The notes under the pieces: generated by a model
What the model was told of the DNA's origin: nothing
Seen by the model: only the letters and a program-made list of their open reading frames with translations
The model's database searches: none
Made by a program: the position numbers and the translations under genes
NCBI RefSeq assembly: GCF_001426685.1
Contig: NZ_LMFB01000041.1
Location: 125,201 to 189,200 of the forward strand
Reading direction: 5' to 3'
From: Rhizobium sp. Root483D2
GTDB lineage: Bacteria > Pseudomonadota > Alphaproteobacteria > Rhizobiales > Rhizobiaceae
Length of the DNA: 64,000 nt
Shown here: one piece after another, positions 19,411 to 28,243 of the stretch
Layout: every line of letters starts with the position of its first letter
Numbering within the stretch: the stretch's first letter is position 1

Positions 19411-19671
19411 ATGGCAAGACTTCCGGCAGCACCGCCGCTCGACGGGTTGAAACGTCAGATCGACCGGCACCGCAAGGACAATCCGCAACGCAATGACGGA
19501 TTGTTCGTGCGCGAGACGTTCCGGCTCGAGCGGAGCGATGCGCGGCAGAAAGCGCAGGAATGGTTCGATGCCTGGCCAAAAGCCGCCTATTGGACTGAGG
19601 TGGAAAGCTGGCGGCTGTTGGACGGTGACCAGATCGAATTCACCATGCGGCGTCTGCCCAGCGCCGATTGA
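19411..19671 (+). CDS. Conserved small protein of unknown function
   Basis: An 86-residue, charged, soluble protein with no signal peptide or membrane segment. TAGGAG lies 6 nt before the ATG, and codon use matches the neighbours, so it is very probably expressed. Aromatic residues cluster in the C-terminal half (EWFDAWPKAAYWTEVESW). It starts 215 bp from the divergent hemF and converges on soxR. I do not recognise its function. Confidence 0.72.
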   Translation: MARLPAAPPLDGLKRQIDRHRKDNPQRNDGLFVRETFRLERSDARQKAQEWFDAWPKAAYWTEVESWRLLDGDQIEFTMRRLPSAD

Positions 19672-19699
19672 CGGCCGATAACATTCTCCATCCCCAGCA

Positions 19700-20179
19700 T
19701 CAGCCCTGTTCTTCGCCGGCATGTTCGATCAGATAGGCGCCGGCGCCCTTTTCCGACAATGTGTCATCCGGGTTGCGCAGCGGACAGTCGCGCATGGAAA
19801 GACAGCCGCAGCCGATGCAGGACGTCAGCTGGTCGCGCAGCGCGGTGAGCTTGGCGATCCGTTCGTTCAAATCGGCCTTCCAGTGTTCCGACAGACGCTC
19901 CCAGTCGCTGACCAGCAATTGCCGGTCGTTCGGTAGGGCGGAAAGCTCCTTTTGAATATCGGCGAGCGGAATGCCCGTGCGCTGAGCAATCTTGATGACG
20001 GCGATGCGGCGCAGGACGCTGCGGGGATAGCGGCGCTGGTTGCCGCGGCTGCGCATGCTCTGGATCAGGCCTTTGGTCTCGTAGAAATGCAGCGTCGAGA
20101 CCGCGACGCCGCTACGGGCAGCGACTTCTCCGACGGTCAGTTCGCGGCGTGGCAGCTGGCCCTGGTTTTTTTCCGGCAT
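19700..20179 (-). CDS. soxR: Redox-sensitive transcriptional activator SoxR
   Basis: A 159-residue MerR-family regulator. The winged helix-turn-helix is at about 14-60 ([19 protein letters not shown]), followed by the dimerisation helix. The 2Fe-2S site has four cysteines in [12 protein letters not shown], the SoxR signature. Oxidation of the cluster by redox-cycling compounds activates it. An in-frame ATG at 20194 lies inside the operator, so the ATG at 20179 is the better start. It is divergent from an FMN reductase gene, and its operator lies in that gene's promoter spacer. Confidence 0.95.
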   Translation of the reverse strand: MPEKNQGQLPRRELTVGEVAARSGVAVSTLHFYETKGLIQSMRSRGNQRRYPRSVLRRIAVIKIAQRTGIPLADIQKELSALPNDRQLLVSDWERLSEHWKADLNERIAKLTALRDQLTSCIGCGCLSMRDCPLRNPDDTLSEKGAGAYLIEHAGEEQG

Positions 20180-20185
20180 CTCTAT

Positions 20186-20216
20186 TGACCTCAACTTTAG
20201 TTGAGGTTTTATACCA
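20186..20216 (+). promoter_or_regulatory. SoxR-controlled promoter
   Basis: TTGACC (20186-20191) and TATACC (20211-20216) are separated by 19 bp. The perfect 18-bp dyad CCTCAACTTTAGTTGAGG at 20190-20207 fills the spacer. A 19-bp spacer holding a CCTCAA/TTGAGG dyad is the known architecture of E. coli soxS, where oxidised SoxR realigns the promoter elements. Confidence 0.88.
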
Positions 20217-20253
20217 TGAGCTCCATTCTATCGGCAACGGAGCTTTTGCAGAC

Positions 20254-20823
20254 ATGAACGAGAAAATGACCATCGCCGTCGTCTATGGCAGCGCACGCCA
20301 AGGGCGCTTCTGCGACACCGTCGTCAACTGGGCCTTGACGGAGCTGTGGGCCGAATGCGGGTTCCGCATCACGCTGATCGATCCTCTGGAGCTGAAGGGT
20401 GGCGCCGGAGACGGGGTGCTCGACGGTGAGGCGCTTGAAGACAAGATCGCTGCCGCCGACGCCTTCATCATCGTGACGCCGGAATATAACCACGGTTATC
20501 CGGCCTGCCTGAAGGAACTGATCGACAGTTGCTACGAGCCCTGGCACGCAAAGCCGGTCGGCTTCATCTCCTATGGCGGCATTTCCGGTGGCTTGCGCGC
20601 CGTCGAGCAGTTGCGCCAGGTCTTTGCCGAACTGCACACCGTCACCATCCGCGACACCGTCAGCTTTTCCAATGTCTGGGGCCAGTTCGATGCCGCCGGC
20701 AATCCGTTCAAGGCGGCGGAAGCCAAGGCCGGGCTGATGGTGATGCTGCGGCGCCTGAAATGGTGGGCGAGCGCCCTGAAAGCGGCCCGGGCCGAAAACG
20801 CCTATGCGGGCGTTGCGGCGTGA
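20254..20823 (+). CDS. NADPH-dependent FMN reductase family protein
   Basis: A 189-residue flavodoxin-like reductase. VVYGSARQGRFCD near the N-terminus is the FMN phosphate loop, and VTPEYNHGYPACLK is the second flavin loop; both are characteristic of the family that includes azo- and quinone reductases. These use NAD(P)H to reduce FMN or quinones without making semiquinone radicals. Control by the SoxR promoter upstream suggests a role against redox-cycling compounds. A CGGAG motif precedes the ATG. The stop is 17 bp from the convergent trmL. Confidence 0.88.
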   Translation: MNEKMTIAVVYGSARQGRFCDTVVNWALTELWAECGFRITLIDPLELKGGAGDGVLDGEALEDKIAAADAFIIVTPEYNHGYPACLKELIDSCYEPWHAKPVGFISYGGISGGLRAVEQLRQVFAELHTVTIRDTVSFSNVWGQFDAAGNPFKAAEAKAGLMVMLRRLKWWASALKAARAENAYAGVAA

Positions 20824-20839
20824 CGCGGAAGCGTCGCTC

Positions 20840-21304
20840 TCAGCCGGCGACCTGCCGGAGCGCTTCGCCCGCGATCATCGCCACCGACATGGCCACGTTC
20901 AGCGACCGCTGGCCCTCGACCATCGGGACGATGATGCGGCTGTCCGCCCTGTCATGGACGTGATCGGGAACCCCGGCGCTTTCGCGGCCAAAGAGCAGCG
21001 TGTCGTTGGGCTGGAAGGAGAACCGCGTATAGGGCTCTGCCGCCTTGGTGGAGGCCAGCACCAGGCGGCGGCCCTCACGCAGACGCACCGCCTCGAAGCA
21101 CTCCCAGTTGACGTGGCGGGTCAGGGTCACAGAGGCGATGTAATCCATGCCGGCGCGCTTCAGGTTCTTGTCGGACAGATCGAACCCGGCGGGCTCGATA
21201 ATATCGACGGCAAGGCCCAGACACGCGGCAAGGCGCAGAATCGTCCCGGTATTGCCGGGAATATCGGGCTGGTAGAGGGCGATGCGCAGTGAATGTGGCG
21301 ACAT
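20840..21304 (-). CDS. trmL: tRNA (cytidine(34)-2'-O)-methyltransferase TrmL
   Basis: A 154-residue SPOUT-class methyltransferase that modifies the wobble base of certain leucine tRNAs. SPOUT motifs are visible: YQPDIPGNTGTILRLAA at the N-terminus, LLFGRESAGVP in the middle, and IIVPMVEGQRSLNVAMSVAM forming the knotted SAM site. The ATG at 21304 gives the usual short N-terminus; an in-frame ATG at 21331 exists. No strong ribosome site is visible for either. Confidence 0.93.
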   Translation of the reverse strand: MSPHSLRIALYQPDIPGNTGTILRLAACLGLAVDIIEPAGFDLSDKNLKRAGMDYIASVTLTRHVNWECFEAVRLREGRRLVLASTKAAEPYTRFSFQPNDTLLFGRESAGVPDHVHDRADSRIIVPMVEGQRSLNVAMSVAMIAGEALRQVAG

Positions 21305-21698
21305 ATCAACAAGTCTTATGGGCTTCATCAATGGCCGTAATCAATCTGTGCCGTAATGGCAACAGAATCCTGCCAGAGACAAAAATGATGAAAAAAACGC
21401 CATGGACAATCTGGCGTACCGGCGCAAATCATTCTAGTCATGCTTCATCTTCAACGCGAACCATAGGAGGCATGCATGGATATTCGAATGACCACCAGCC
21501 TCCAGGCTGTGCCTCCAGTCCTTTTCGGCTGACCGGTTTCGCGCTTTTCCTTTTACGGCATCCTTGCGCTCGACCGCCCGCATTCCGGACGAACACGTCT
21601 CGCGTTCACGATTGAGCTGTTTTCCGGGTTTTTATGTTTCTGATCGATGAATGCGGGATGTCCCGCCTTCCTTCATTGGCTTCCTGAAGGAGCTTAGC
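21305..21698 (+). other. 394-bp leader region before the first ABC exporter
   Basis: This stretch holds no full-size gene. It contains a short ORF at 21476-21532 (entered separately) with a strong ribosome site, and sequence able to pair with that site. AT-rich sequence near 21390-21440 could hold a promoter, but I see no clear -35/-10 pair. Confidence 0.5.
21476..21532 (+). CDS. Possible 18-residue leader peptide
   Basis: AGGAGG at 21465-21470 lies 5 nt before an ATG that opens an 18-codon reading frame (begins MDIRMTTSL, ends at TGA). GGAGGCA at 21466-21472 is the exact reverse complement of TGCCTCC at 21510-21516 inside the ORF, so ribosome progress could change the fold. It is 167 bp before the ABC exporter start. 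There is no run of one regulatory amino acid. It may be a leader or a chance ORF. Confidence 0.35.
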   Translation: MDIRMTTSLQAVPPVLFG

Positions 21699-23567
21699 AT
21701 GTTCGGCTGGTTTGAATCCCGCCTCAATCCCTATCCCGTCGAGGAGCCCACGGTTCCGCCGCAGGGTCTGTTTGCGTTCTGCTGGCACTATACCAAGCCG
21801 GCGGCCCCCTGGCTGTTGACCATGTCGGTCTGCACTATGCTGATCGCGATCGGCGAAGTGGCACTGTTCCAGTTTCTCGGCAATGTCGTGGATTGGCTGT
21901 CGTCCGCCAGGCAGGACACGTTCCTGCAAAGCGAAGGCACCAAACTGATCTGGATGGGCGCGCTCATCCTGATTGGCCTGCCAACGGTCGTCGCGATCGA
22001 TTCGATCATCATGCACCAGGTGCTTCTCGGCAATTATCCGATGATCGCGCGCTGGCAGATGCACCGGTATCTGCTGCGCCAGGGCATGACCTTTTTCGCC
22101 AACGAGTTTGCCGGCCGCGTCGCCACCAAGGTGATGCAGACCTCGCTTGCCGTGCGCGAAACGGTGATGAAGATCCTCGACGTCTTCGTCTATGTCGTTG
22201 CCTATTTCATCTCGATGCTTGTCGTTGTGGCCGCCGCCGACTGGCGGCTTCTGGCGCCGCTGATCGTCTGGATCATCATCTATATCTGCATCGTGACGCA
22301 TTTCGTGCCGCGTCTGCGCAAGATCTCCAAGGATCAGGCGGATGCACGCTCGATGATGACCGGCCGCGTGGTGGACAGCTATACCAATATCGCCACCGTC
22401 AAGCTGTTTTCGCATGCCGGCCGCGAGGAGATCTATGCCAAGGAAAGCATGGATGCGTTTCTGCAGACCGTGCACCGGCAGATGCGCAAGGTGACGCTGT
22501 TCCATGTGCTCGTCTACACCAACAACTGCATCGCGCTGTTTGCGATCTCGGCGCTCGGCATCTATTTCTGGATGACCAGCGGCATGTCGGTCGGTTCGAT
22601 CGCCATTGCCGTATCGCTCGCCATGCGCATCAACGGCATGTCGCAGTGGATCATGTGGGAAGTCTCGGCGCTGTTTGAGAATATCGGCACCGTTTATGAC
22701 GGCATGAGCATGATGACCAAGGCGCATGACATTGTCGATAACGACAATGCCAAGGTGCTGAAGGCGCCGCAGGGGGCCATCGCGTTCGAAAATATCGGCT
22801 TCCACTACGGCAAGAACAAGGGCGTGATCGAAAACCTCTCGCTCGCGATCAAGCCGGGCGAGAAGATCGGCCTGGTTGGACGCTCGGGCGCTGGCAAGAC
22901 GACGCTGATGAACGTGTTGCTGCGCTTCTACGATCTGGAATCGGGTACGATCCGGATCGACGGGCAGGATATCGCTGCGGCGACGCAGGACAGCCTGCGC
23001 GCCCAGATCGGCGTGGTAACGCAGGATACCTCGCTCTTGCACCGCTCGATCCGGGACAACATCGCCTATGGTCACCCGGAAGCCGGGGATGCCGACATTA
23101 TCGCCGCCGCCAAGCGGGCCAATGCCTTGGATTTCATCGAACAGCTCGAGGACAACCAGGGGCGCAGGGGACTGGATGCCCAGGTCGGCGAACGCGGCGT
23201 CAAGTTGTCCGGCGGTCAGCGCCAGCGGATCGCCATCGCCCGGGTCTTCCTGAAGGATGCGCCGATCCTCATCCTCGACGAGGCAACCTCGGCGCTCGAT
23301 TCGGAAGTGGAAGCGGCCATTCAGGAAAACCTGTTTGCGCTGATGAAGGGCAAGACGGTAATCGCCATCGCCCACCGCCTGTCGACGCTGACGGAGATGG
23401 ACCGGCTGGTCATTCTCGAAGCCGGCAAGATCGTCGAGACCGGTAGCCATGCCGAGCTCATCAGCCGCAGCGGTCTCTATTCCGATCTCTGGTCGCGGCA
23501 ATCCGGCGGGTTCATCGCCGATGATGGCGATGGCACGGACAAACAAAAGGAGGAGGCGGCCGAATAG
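21699..23567 (+). CDS. ABC exporter (fused membrane and ATPase domains)
   Basis: A 622-residue half-transporter: six membrane segments (about 25-330) are followed by an ATPase domain with Walker A GRSGAGKTT, signature LSGGQRQR, Walker B ILILDEATSALD and H-loop AHRLST. AAGGAG lies 7 nt before the ATG at 21699. It resembles lipid and multidrug exporters of the MsbA/BmrA type, but the substrate cannot be named. A close paralogue lies at 24107, and the two could form a heterodimer. Both are upstream of the cytochrome bc1 genes. Confidence 0.9.
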   Translation: MFGWFESRLNPYPVEEPTVPPQGLFAFCWHYTKPAAPWLLTMSVCTMLIAIGEVALFQFLGNVVDWLSSARQDTFLQSEGTKLIWMGALILIGLPTVVAIDSIIMHQVLLGNYPMIARWQMHRYLLRQGMTFFANEFAGRVATKVMQTSLAVRETVMKILDVFVYVVAYFISMLVVVAAADWRLLAPLIVWIIIYICIVTHFVPRLRKISKDQADARSMMTGRVVDSYTNIATVKLFSHAGREEIYAKESMDAFLQTVHRQMRKVTLFHVLVYTNNCIALFAISALGIYFWMTSGMSVGSIAIAVSLAMRINGMSQWIMWEVSALFENIGTVYDGMSMMTKAHDIVDNDNAKVLKAPQGAIAFENIGFHYGKNKGVIENLSLAIKPGEKIGLVGRSGAGKTTLMNVLLRFYDLESGTIRIDGQDIAAATQDSLRAQIGVVTQDTSLLHRSIRDNIAYGHPEAGDADIIAAAKRANALDFIEQLEDNQGRRGLDAQVGERGVKLSGGQRQRIAIARVFLKDAPILILDEATSALDSEVEAAIQENLFALMKGKTVIAIAHRLSTLTEMDRLVILEAGKIVETGSHAELISRSGLYSDLWSRQSGGFIADDGDGTDKQKEEAAE

Positions 23568-23576
23568 GCCGCCTCC
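23552..23576 (+). terminator. Hairpin across the stop codon of the first ABC exporter
   Basis: A 10-bp perfect stem (23552-23561 with 23567-23576) flanks the TAG stop. No T run follows, so it may stabilise the message end or attenuate rather than terminate. Confidence 0.35.
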
Positions 23577-23585
23577 AAGCCTTGC

Positions 23586-23993
23586 ATGTCAACTTCTAGG
23601 GCGATCGGCGTGAGCGATATCGGTTTTGAATTCGACGTCCTGATAAAGGGTGAGCGCACGGCGGCATTCGATGTCTTCACCGCTGGAAATCCGGACTGGA
23701 CCTGCCGCTACGGAAAGAATGGCGGCTTCCTCAGTGAGCCGCCTCAGCTGACCCTGGATGAAACGGATGCCAGCCGTTTCGTGGCGCTGCATCTCGATGC
23801 ATATGCGGCCCAGTTGTCGTTGCTTAGAAATCTTGGGCATGGTCATTGCATTCGCATCGCCGTCTATTTCGACAGCGCGACGACGGCGGGTTTCAGCCTT
23901 GGCCTCAAGCCCTCGACCATGGCTCGGGTTTCGGCGCTTGGCTATGAACTCGAGTTTTGCGTCTATCCGTTCGCCGGCCATGATGACGACTGA
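23586..23993 (+). CDS. Hypothetical protein between two ABC exporters
   Basis: A 135-residue soluble protein with codon use like its neighbours. The middle reads like a real fold (GNPDWTCRYGKNGGFLSEP; then RFVALHLDAYAAQLSLLRN). No signal peptide or membrane segment is seen and I do not recognise the family. A GTG at 23610 with AGGGCGA upstream is an alternative start. A longer minus-strand frame over the same DNA has poor composition and was rejected. Confidence 0.6.
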   Translation: MSTSRAIGVSDIGFEFDVLIKGERTAAFDVFTAGNPDWTCRYGKNGGFLSEPPQLTLDETDASRFVALHLDAYAAQLSLLRNLGHGHCIRIAVYFDSATTAGFSLGLKPSTMARVSALGYELEFCVYPFAGHDDD

Positions 23994-24106
23994 AAATTGG
24001 GGGCTGGAAGCACCGCTTTTGAACATGACGGATTTGTAATCGAGATCATCGGCGGTTGCGGCCGATTCCGGATTGCCGCGCGCGCGAATCTGCCTATATC
24101 GGAGAG

Positions 24107-25975
24107 ATGCTGCTGCGCGCCCTGTTTGCCTATTTCGAGAACTGGATACAGCCTTTCGCTGTTCGCGACGGCTTGCAGCCGCCGGAACGGCTGATCCCCT
24201 ATATCTGGTTCTACATCCGCCAGGCCAAGGCGCCATTCATCGCCATGCTTATTCTCGGCGGATTGACGGCGGCGATCGAGGCGACGCTGTTCTGGTTTGT
24301 CGGCCGCGTCGTCGATATCCTCGCAACGGTCAAACCGGCCGACGGCTGGAGCGGGCTTCTGGCGGCGCACGGCGCCGAGCTGTTCGGTATGCTCGTCCTG
24401 ATCGGCATTGTCCGTTTCGTGGTGTCGCTGGTGATGGCGCTGGTCGATCAGCAGGTGATCACGCCCGGGTTCTACAATCTGGTGCGCTGGCAGTCTTATC
24501 TGCATGTCTCGCGTCAGTCGCTTTCTTTCTTCCAGAACGATTTTTCCGGCCGCATCGTCACCAAGGTCTGGTCGGGCGGGCAGGCGGTCGGCGATGTCGT
24601 GACGTCGCTGATGGAAAGTGTTTGGTTCGTCGGCATCTATTCGGTCTCGACGCTGGTGCTGGTCGGGCAGCTCGATCTGTCGCTTGCCGTCGTCGTTCTG
24701 CTCTGGCTGATCGGCTTTGCCTTCCTGGCGCGCTATTTCGTGCCGCGCATCCGCAAACATTCCAAGGAAACGGCCGAAGCGTCGTCCATGCTGAGCGGCC
24801 GCATGGTCGATGCCTACAGCAACATGCAGACGCTGAAACTGTTTGCGCGCGACGAGGAAAACGACCGCTACATGCGGCAGGGTTTCGATATCTATCAGGA
24901 TACGATCCTGCGCTTCACCCGGTTCATCACCGGCGTTCGCGCCTCCATGGCATTTCTGTCGGGGATCATGATCGTCACCATGGCGGGGTTGAGCGTCGAT
25001 CTCTGGCTGTCCGGGGCAATCAGCTCAGGCGCCGTCGCATTTACCATGGCGCTGATCCTGCGGCTGAATTTTCTCCTTAGCCGGATGATGGTTCAGTTCA
25101 ACGGCATCATGCGCAATATCGGCACGATCCAGAACGCCGCCGAAATGATCTCGCAGCCGGTCCAGCTGGTCGACCAGCCGGATGCGCCGGCCCTTGTCGT
25201 CGAAAGCCCCGCGATCCGTTTCGAGAATATTCATTTCCATTACGGCAAGGGGCAGGGCGTTATCGATAACCTGTCTCTCGTGGTCCGGCCGGGTGAGAAA
25301 ATCGGCATTGTCGGCCGCTCAGGTGCTGGCAAGACGACGCTCGTCAATCTGCTGCTGCGCTTTTACGATCTGGAATCCGGCCGCATCCTGATCGACGGGC
25401 AGGACATTTCCCTGGTGCGGCAGGAATCGCTGCGCATGCAAATCGGCGTCGTCAGCCAGGATACCTCTCTGCTACACCGCTCGATCCGCGACAATATCCT
25501 GTTCGGCCGTCCCGATGCCGATGAGCATGGCCTGCGCGACGCCGCCGAAAAGGCAGAGGCTCTGGAGTTTATCGAGAATCTGCAGGACCAAAGGGGCCGC
25601 AGGGGATTTGACGCGCATGTGGGCGAGCGCGGAGTGAAGCTCTCCGGCGGGCAGCGCCAGCGGGTGGCGATAGCACGCGTGATGCTGAAGGACGCGCCGA
25701 TCCTCGTGCTCGACGAGGCGACTTCGGCGCTTGATTCGGAAGTCGAGGCCGCCATCCAGTCCAATCTTGACCGGCTGATGCACGGAAAGACCGTGCTTGC
25801 CATTGCGCATCGCCTGTCCACCATCGCAGCGCTCGACCGTCTGATCGTCATGGATCAGGGCCGGATCGTCGAAGATGGGACCCATGACCAGCTGATCGCA
25901 GCCGGCGGTCTCTACGCCGATCTGTGGCTGCGCCAGTCCGGCGGTTTTCTGGCCCGCGAGGCTGCGGCCGAATAA
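24107..25975 (+). CDS. ABC exporter (fused membrane and ATPase domains), paralogue
   Basis: A 622-residue half-transporter closely similar to the one at 21699: six membrane segments, Walker A GRSGAGKTT, signature LSGGQRQR, Walker B ILVLDEATSALD and H-loop AHRLST. All ATP-site residues look intact in both copies, so either homodimers or a symmetric heterodimer are possible. The ATG at 24107 has GGAG close upstream. The substrate is unknown. The shared gene order suggests an ancient tandem duplication with an unknown gene between. Confidence 0.9.
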   Translation: MLLRALFAYFENWIQPFAVRDGLQPPERLIPYIWFYIRQAKAPFIAMLILGGLTAAIEATLFWFVGRVVDILATVKPADGWSGLLAAHGAELFGMLVLIGIVRFVVSLVMALVDQQVITPGFYNLVRWQSYLHVSRQSLSFFQNDFSGRIVTKVWSGGQAVGDVVTSLMESVWFVGIYSVSTLVLVGQLDLSLAVVVLLWLIGFAFLARYFVPRIRKHSKETAEASSMLSGRMVDAYSNMQTLKLFARDEENDRYMRQGFDIYQDTILRFTRFITGVRASMAFLSGIMIVTMAGLSVDLWLSGAISSGAVAFTMALILRLNFLLSRMMVQFNGIMRNIGTIQNAAEMISQPVQLVDQPDAPALVVESPAIRFENIHFHYGKGQGVIDNLSLVVRPGEKIGIVGRSGAGKTTLVNLLLRFYDLESGRILIDGQDISLVRQESLRMQIGVVSQDTSLLHRSIRDNILFGRPDADEHGLRDAAEKAEALEFIENLQDQRGRRGFDAHVGERGVKLSGGQRQRVAIARVMLKDAPILVLDEATSALDSEVEAAIQSNLDRLMHGKTVLAIAHRLSTIAALDRLIVMDQGRIVEDGTHDQLIAAGGLYADLWLRQSGGFLAREAAAE

Positions 25976-26346
25976 CGCACCGGCGTGGCGTCAAGCGGCC
26001 CTGCAATGCCGCGTTTCGATCGCACCGGGCGGCAAAAAGCGGTTTGCGAACATCGGCTTCGGTTTTCCCGCGACAATGTGGCTCACCCCTTGCACCCAAG
26101 GCTAGACATCCCCAGCGATCAAGCATAGAACGCGCCGGAATGCCGGGGGAATCTGCCGTTTTTTTGATGGGCGAGGTTTGCCCGGTTTTGGTGCATGAGC
26201 GGAGAAGGCGAAAGTTTTCTTCGAATCGTGCATAGAGGCTTATTGATTTGGCGCTGTTCTTTCGCTCAAGTGTCAGCACGGGGCGCGGATCGACGCCGGG
26301 GACAGTGCGGTTTCCGCAAAACATTGCGTGAGAGGATGGTTTAGCC
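25976..26346 (+). other. 371-bp region upstream of petA, no gene seen
   Basis: No ORF with a ribosome site or plausible composition is seen. It must hold the petABC promoter, but no -35/-10 pair stands out and no TTGAT-N4-ATCAA (FNR/FixK) site is present. A T7 run at 26159-26165 follows GC-rich sequence and could end the exporter transcript, although a clear stem is lacking. Confidence 0.5.
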
Positions 26347-26925
26347 GTGAGCGAACACGAGATATCAAGCGAAACCTCGGGCGAGCCCACTCGCCGCGAT
26401 TTCCTGTATTTGACCACCGGCATGGCCGGTGCGGTTGGTGCAGCCGCCGTTGCATGGCCGTTCATCGACCAGATGCGGCCCGACGCCTCGACGCTGGCGC
26501 TGGCCTCGATCGAGGTCGATGTCGCAAGCCTGCAGCCGGGCATGTCGCTGACGGTGAAATGGCGCGGCAAGCCGATCTTCATCCGCAACCGGACCGACAA
26601 GGAAGTCGAGGAGGCCAATGCGGTGGCGCTGGCCGACCTGAAGGACCCGGTTGCGCGCAACGCCAACCTGCCGGCCGATGCGACGGCGACCGACCTTGAC
26701 CGCTCCGCCGGCAAGGAAAAAGAAAACTGGATCGTCATGGTCGGCTCCTGCACGCATCTGGGGTGCGTACCGCTTGGCCAGGCCGGCGATTTTGGCGGCT
26801 GGTTCTGTCCGTGCCACGGCTCTCACTACGATACGGCCGGCCGTATCCGTAAGGGCCCGGCACCGCAGAACCTCGCCGTACCGACATTTGCGTTCGCTAC
26901 CGACACAGTCATCAAGATCGGTTGA
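26347..26925 (+). CDS. petA: Ubiquinol-cytochrome c reductase Rieske iron-sulfur subunit
   Basis: A 192-residue Rieske protein of the bc1 complex. A twin-arginine-type start ([19 protein letters not shown]) doubles as the membrane anchor. The 2Fe-2S ligands are in CTHLGC and CPCHGSHYD. It moves electrons from quinol at cytochrome b to cytochrome c1 on the periplasmic side. The start is GTG at 26347. It is the first gene of petA-petB-petC, with the next start 15 bp downstream. Confidence 0.97.
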   Translation: MSEHEISSETSGEPTRRDFLYLTTGMAGAVGAAAVAWPFIDQMRPDASTLALASIEVDVASLQPGMSLTVKWRGKPIFIRNRTDKEVEEANAVALADLKDPVARNANLPADATATDLDRSAGKEKENWIVMVGSCTHLGCVPLGQAGDFGGWFCPCHGSHYDTAGRIRKGPAPQNLAVPTFAFATDTVIKIG

Positions 26926-26939
26926 GGGGAATACTGATT

Positions 26940-28214
26940 ATGAGTGGTGATCATTCAACCTATACGCCGACGTCCGGTATCGAGAAATGGGTGGATTCGC
27001 GCCTGCCGCTGCCGCGGCTCGTGCATGACAGCTTCGTTTCCTATCCGGTTCCGCGCAATCTGAACTACGCCTACACATTCGGCGCCATGCTCTCGGTGAT
27101 GCTGATCATCCAGATCCTGACCGGTGTCGTTCTGGCCATGCATTACGCCGCCGAAACGACGGTTGCGTTCAATTCCGTCGAAAAGATCATGCGCGACGTC
27201 AACCAGGGCTGGCTGCTGCGCTACATGCATGCCAACGGTGCGTCGTTCTTCTTCATCGCCGTCTACCTGCATATCGGCCGCGGTCTCTACTACGGCTCGT
27301 ACAAGGCGCCGCGCGAAATCCTCTGGATCCTCGGCGTGGTCATCTACCTTCTGATGATGGCTGCCGGCTTCATGGGCTACGTTCTGCCCTGGGGTCAGAT
27401 GTCGTTCTGGGGCGCCACGGTTATCACCGGCTTCTTCTCGGCCTTCCCGCTGGTCGGTGAATGGATACAGCAGTTCCTGCTCGGTGGCTTTGCGGTTGAC
27501 AATCCGACGCTCAACCGCTTCTTCGCGCTGCATTACCTGCTGCCCTTCATGATCGCCGGCGTCGTCGTCCTTCACATCTGGGCCCTGCATGTGGTCGGCC
27601 AGACCAACCCGACCGGCGTCGAGGTCAAGACCAAGACGGACACGGTTGCCTTTACCCCTTACGCGACCCTCAAGGATGCGCTCGGCGTATCGGTCTTCCT
27701 GTTGTTCTACGCGTGGTTCGTCTTCTACATGCCGAACTTCCTTGGCCATCCCGACAACTACATCCCGGCCAATGCGCTGAAGACACCGGCCCATATCGTT
27801 CCGGAATGGTACTACCTGCCGTTCTACGCGATGCTGCGCGCCATCACCTTCAATGTCGGCCCGATCGATTCCAAGCTCGGTGGCGTTCTGGTGATGTTCG
27901 GTGCGATCATCATCCTGTTCTTCCTGCCATGGCTCGATACGTCGAAGGTTCGCTCCGCCGTCTACCGCCCCTGGTACAAGCTGTTCTTCTGGCTCTTCGT
28001 GATCAACGCCATCCTGCTCGGCTGGCTGGGCTCGCGTCCTGCTGAAGGCCTCTACGTCGTGATGTCGCAGCTTGGCACTCTCTATTACTTCGGTTTCTTC
28101 CTCGTCATCATGCCGGTTCTCGGCCTGGTCGAGACGCCGAAGCGCATCCCGAATTCCATTACCGAAGCGGTTCTGGAAAAACAGGCTGCGAAGAAAAAGC
28201 CAGTTGCTGCGTGA
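26940..28214 (+). CDS. petB: Cytochrome b of the bc1 complex
   Basis: A 424-residue integral membrane protein with eight membrane segments and two heme-b sites (histidines in [11 protein letters not shown] and [13 protein letters not shown], and in the [18 protein letters not shown] helix). The PEWY quinol-site motif is present (IVPEWYYLP). GAGGGGA precedes the ATG at 26940. It is followed without a terminator by cytochrome c1. Confidence 0.97.
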   Translation: MSGDHSTYTPTSGIEKWVDSRLPLPRLVHDSFVSYPVPRNLNYAYTFGAMLSVMLIIQILTGVVLAMHYAAETTVAFNSVEKIMRDVNQGWLLRYMHANGASFFFIAVYLHIGRGLYYGSYKAPREILWILGVVIYLLMMAAGFMGYVLPWGQMSFWGATVITGFFSAFPLVGEWIQQFLLGGFAVDNPTLNRFFALHYLLPFMIAGVVVLHIWALHVVGQTNPTGVEVKTKTDTVAFTPYATLKDALGVSVFLLFYAWFVFYMPNFLGHPDNYIPANALKTPAHIVPEWYYLPFYAMLRAITFNVGPIDSKLGGVLVMFGAIIILFFLPWLDTSKVRSAVYRPWYKLFFWLFVINAILLGWLGSRPAEGLYVVMSQLGTLYYFGFFLVIMPVLGLVETPKRIPNSITEAVLEKQAAKKKPVAA

Positions 28215-28243
28215 TGTCTGCGAAGATCAAGGAACCCAAAACA

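Noticed and set aside
21606..23546. 646-codon minus-strand frame opposite the first ABC exporter
   Set aside because: Very rich in His, Asp and Arg with no domain; shadow of an intact transporter.
23589..24236. 215-codon minus-strand frame over the hypothetical gene between the exporters
   Set aside because: Arg/Ala/Ser-rich low-quality composition and no ribosome site; the plus-strand frame has better codon use and protein-like sequence.
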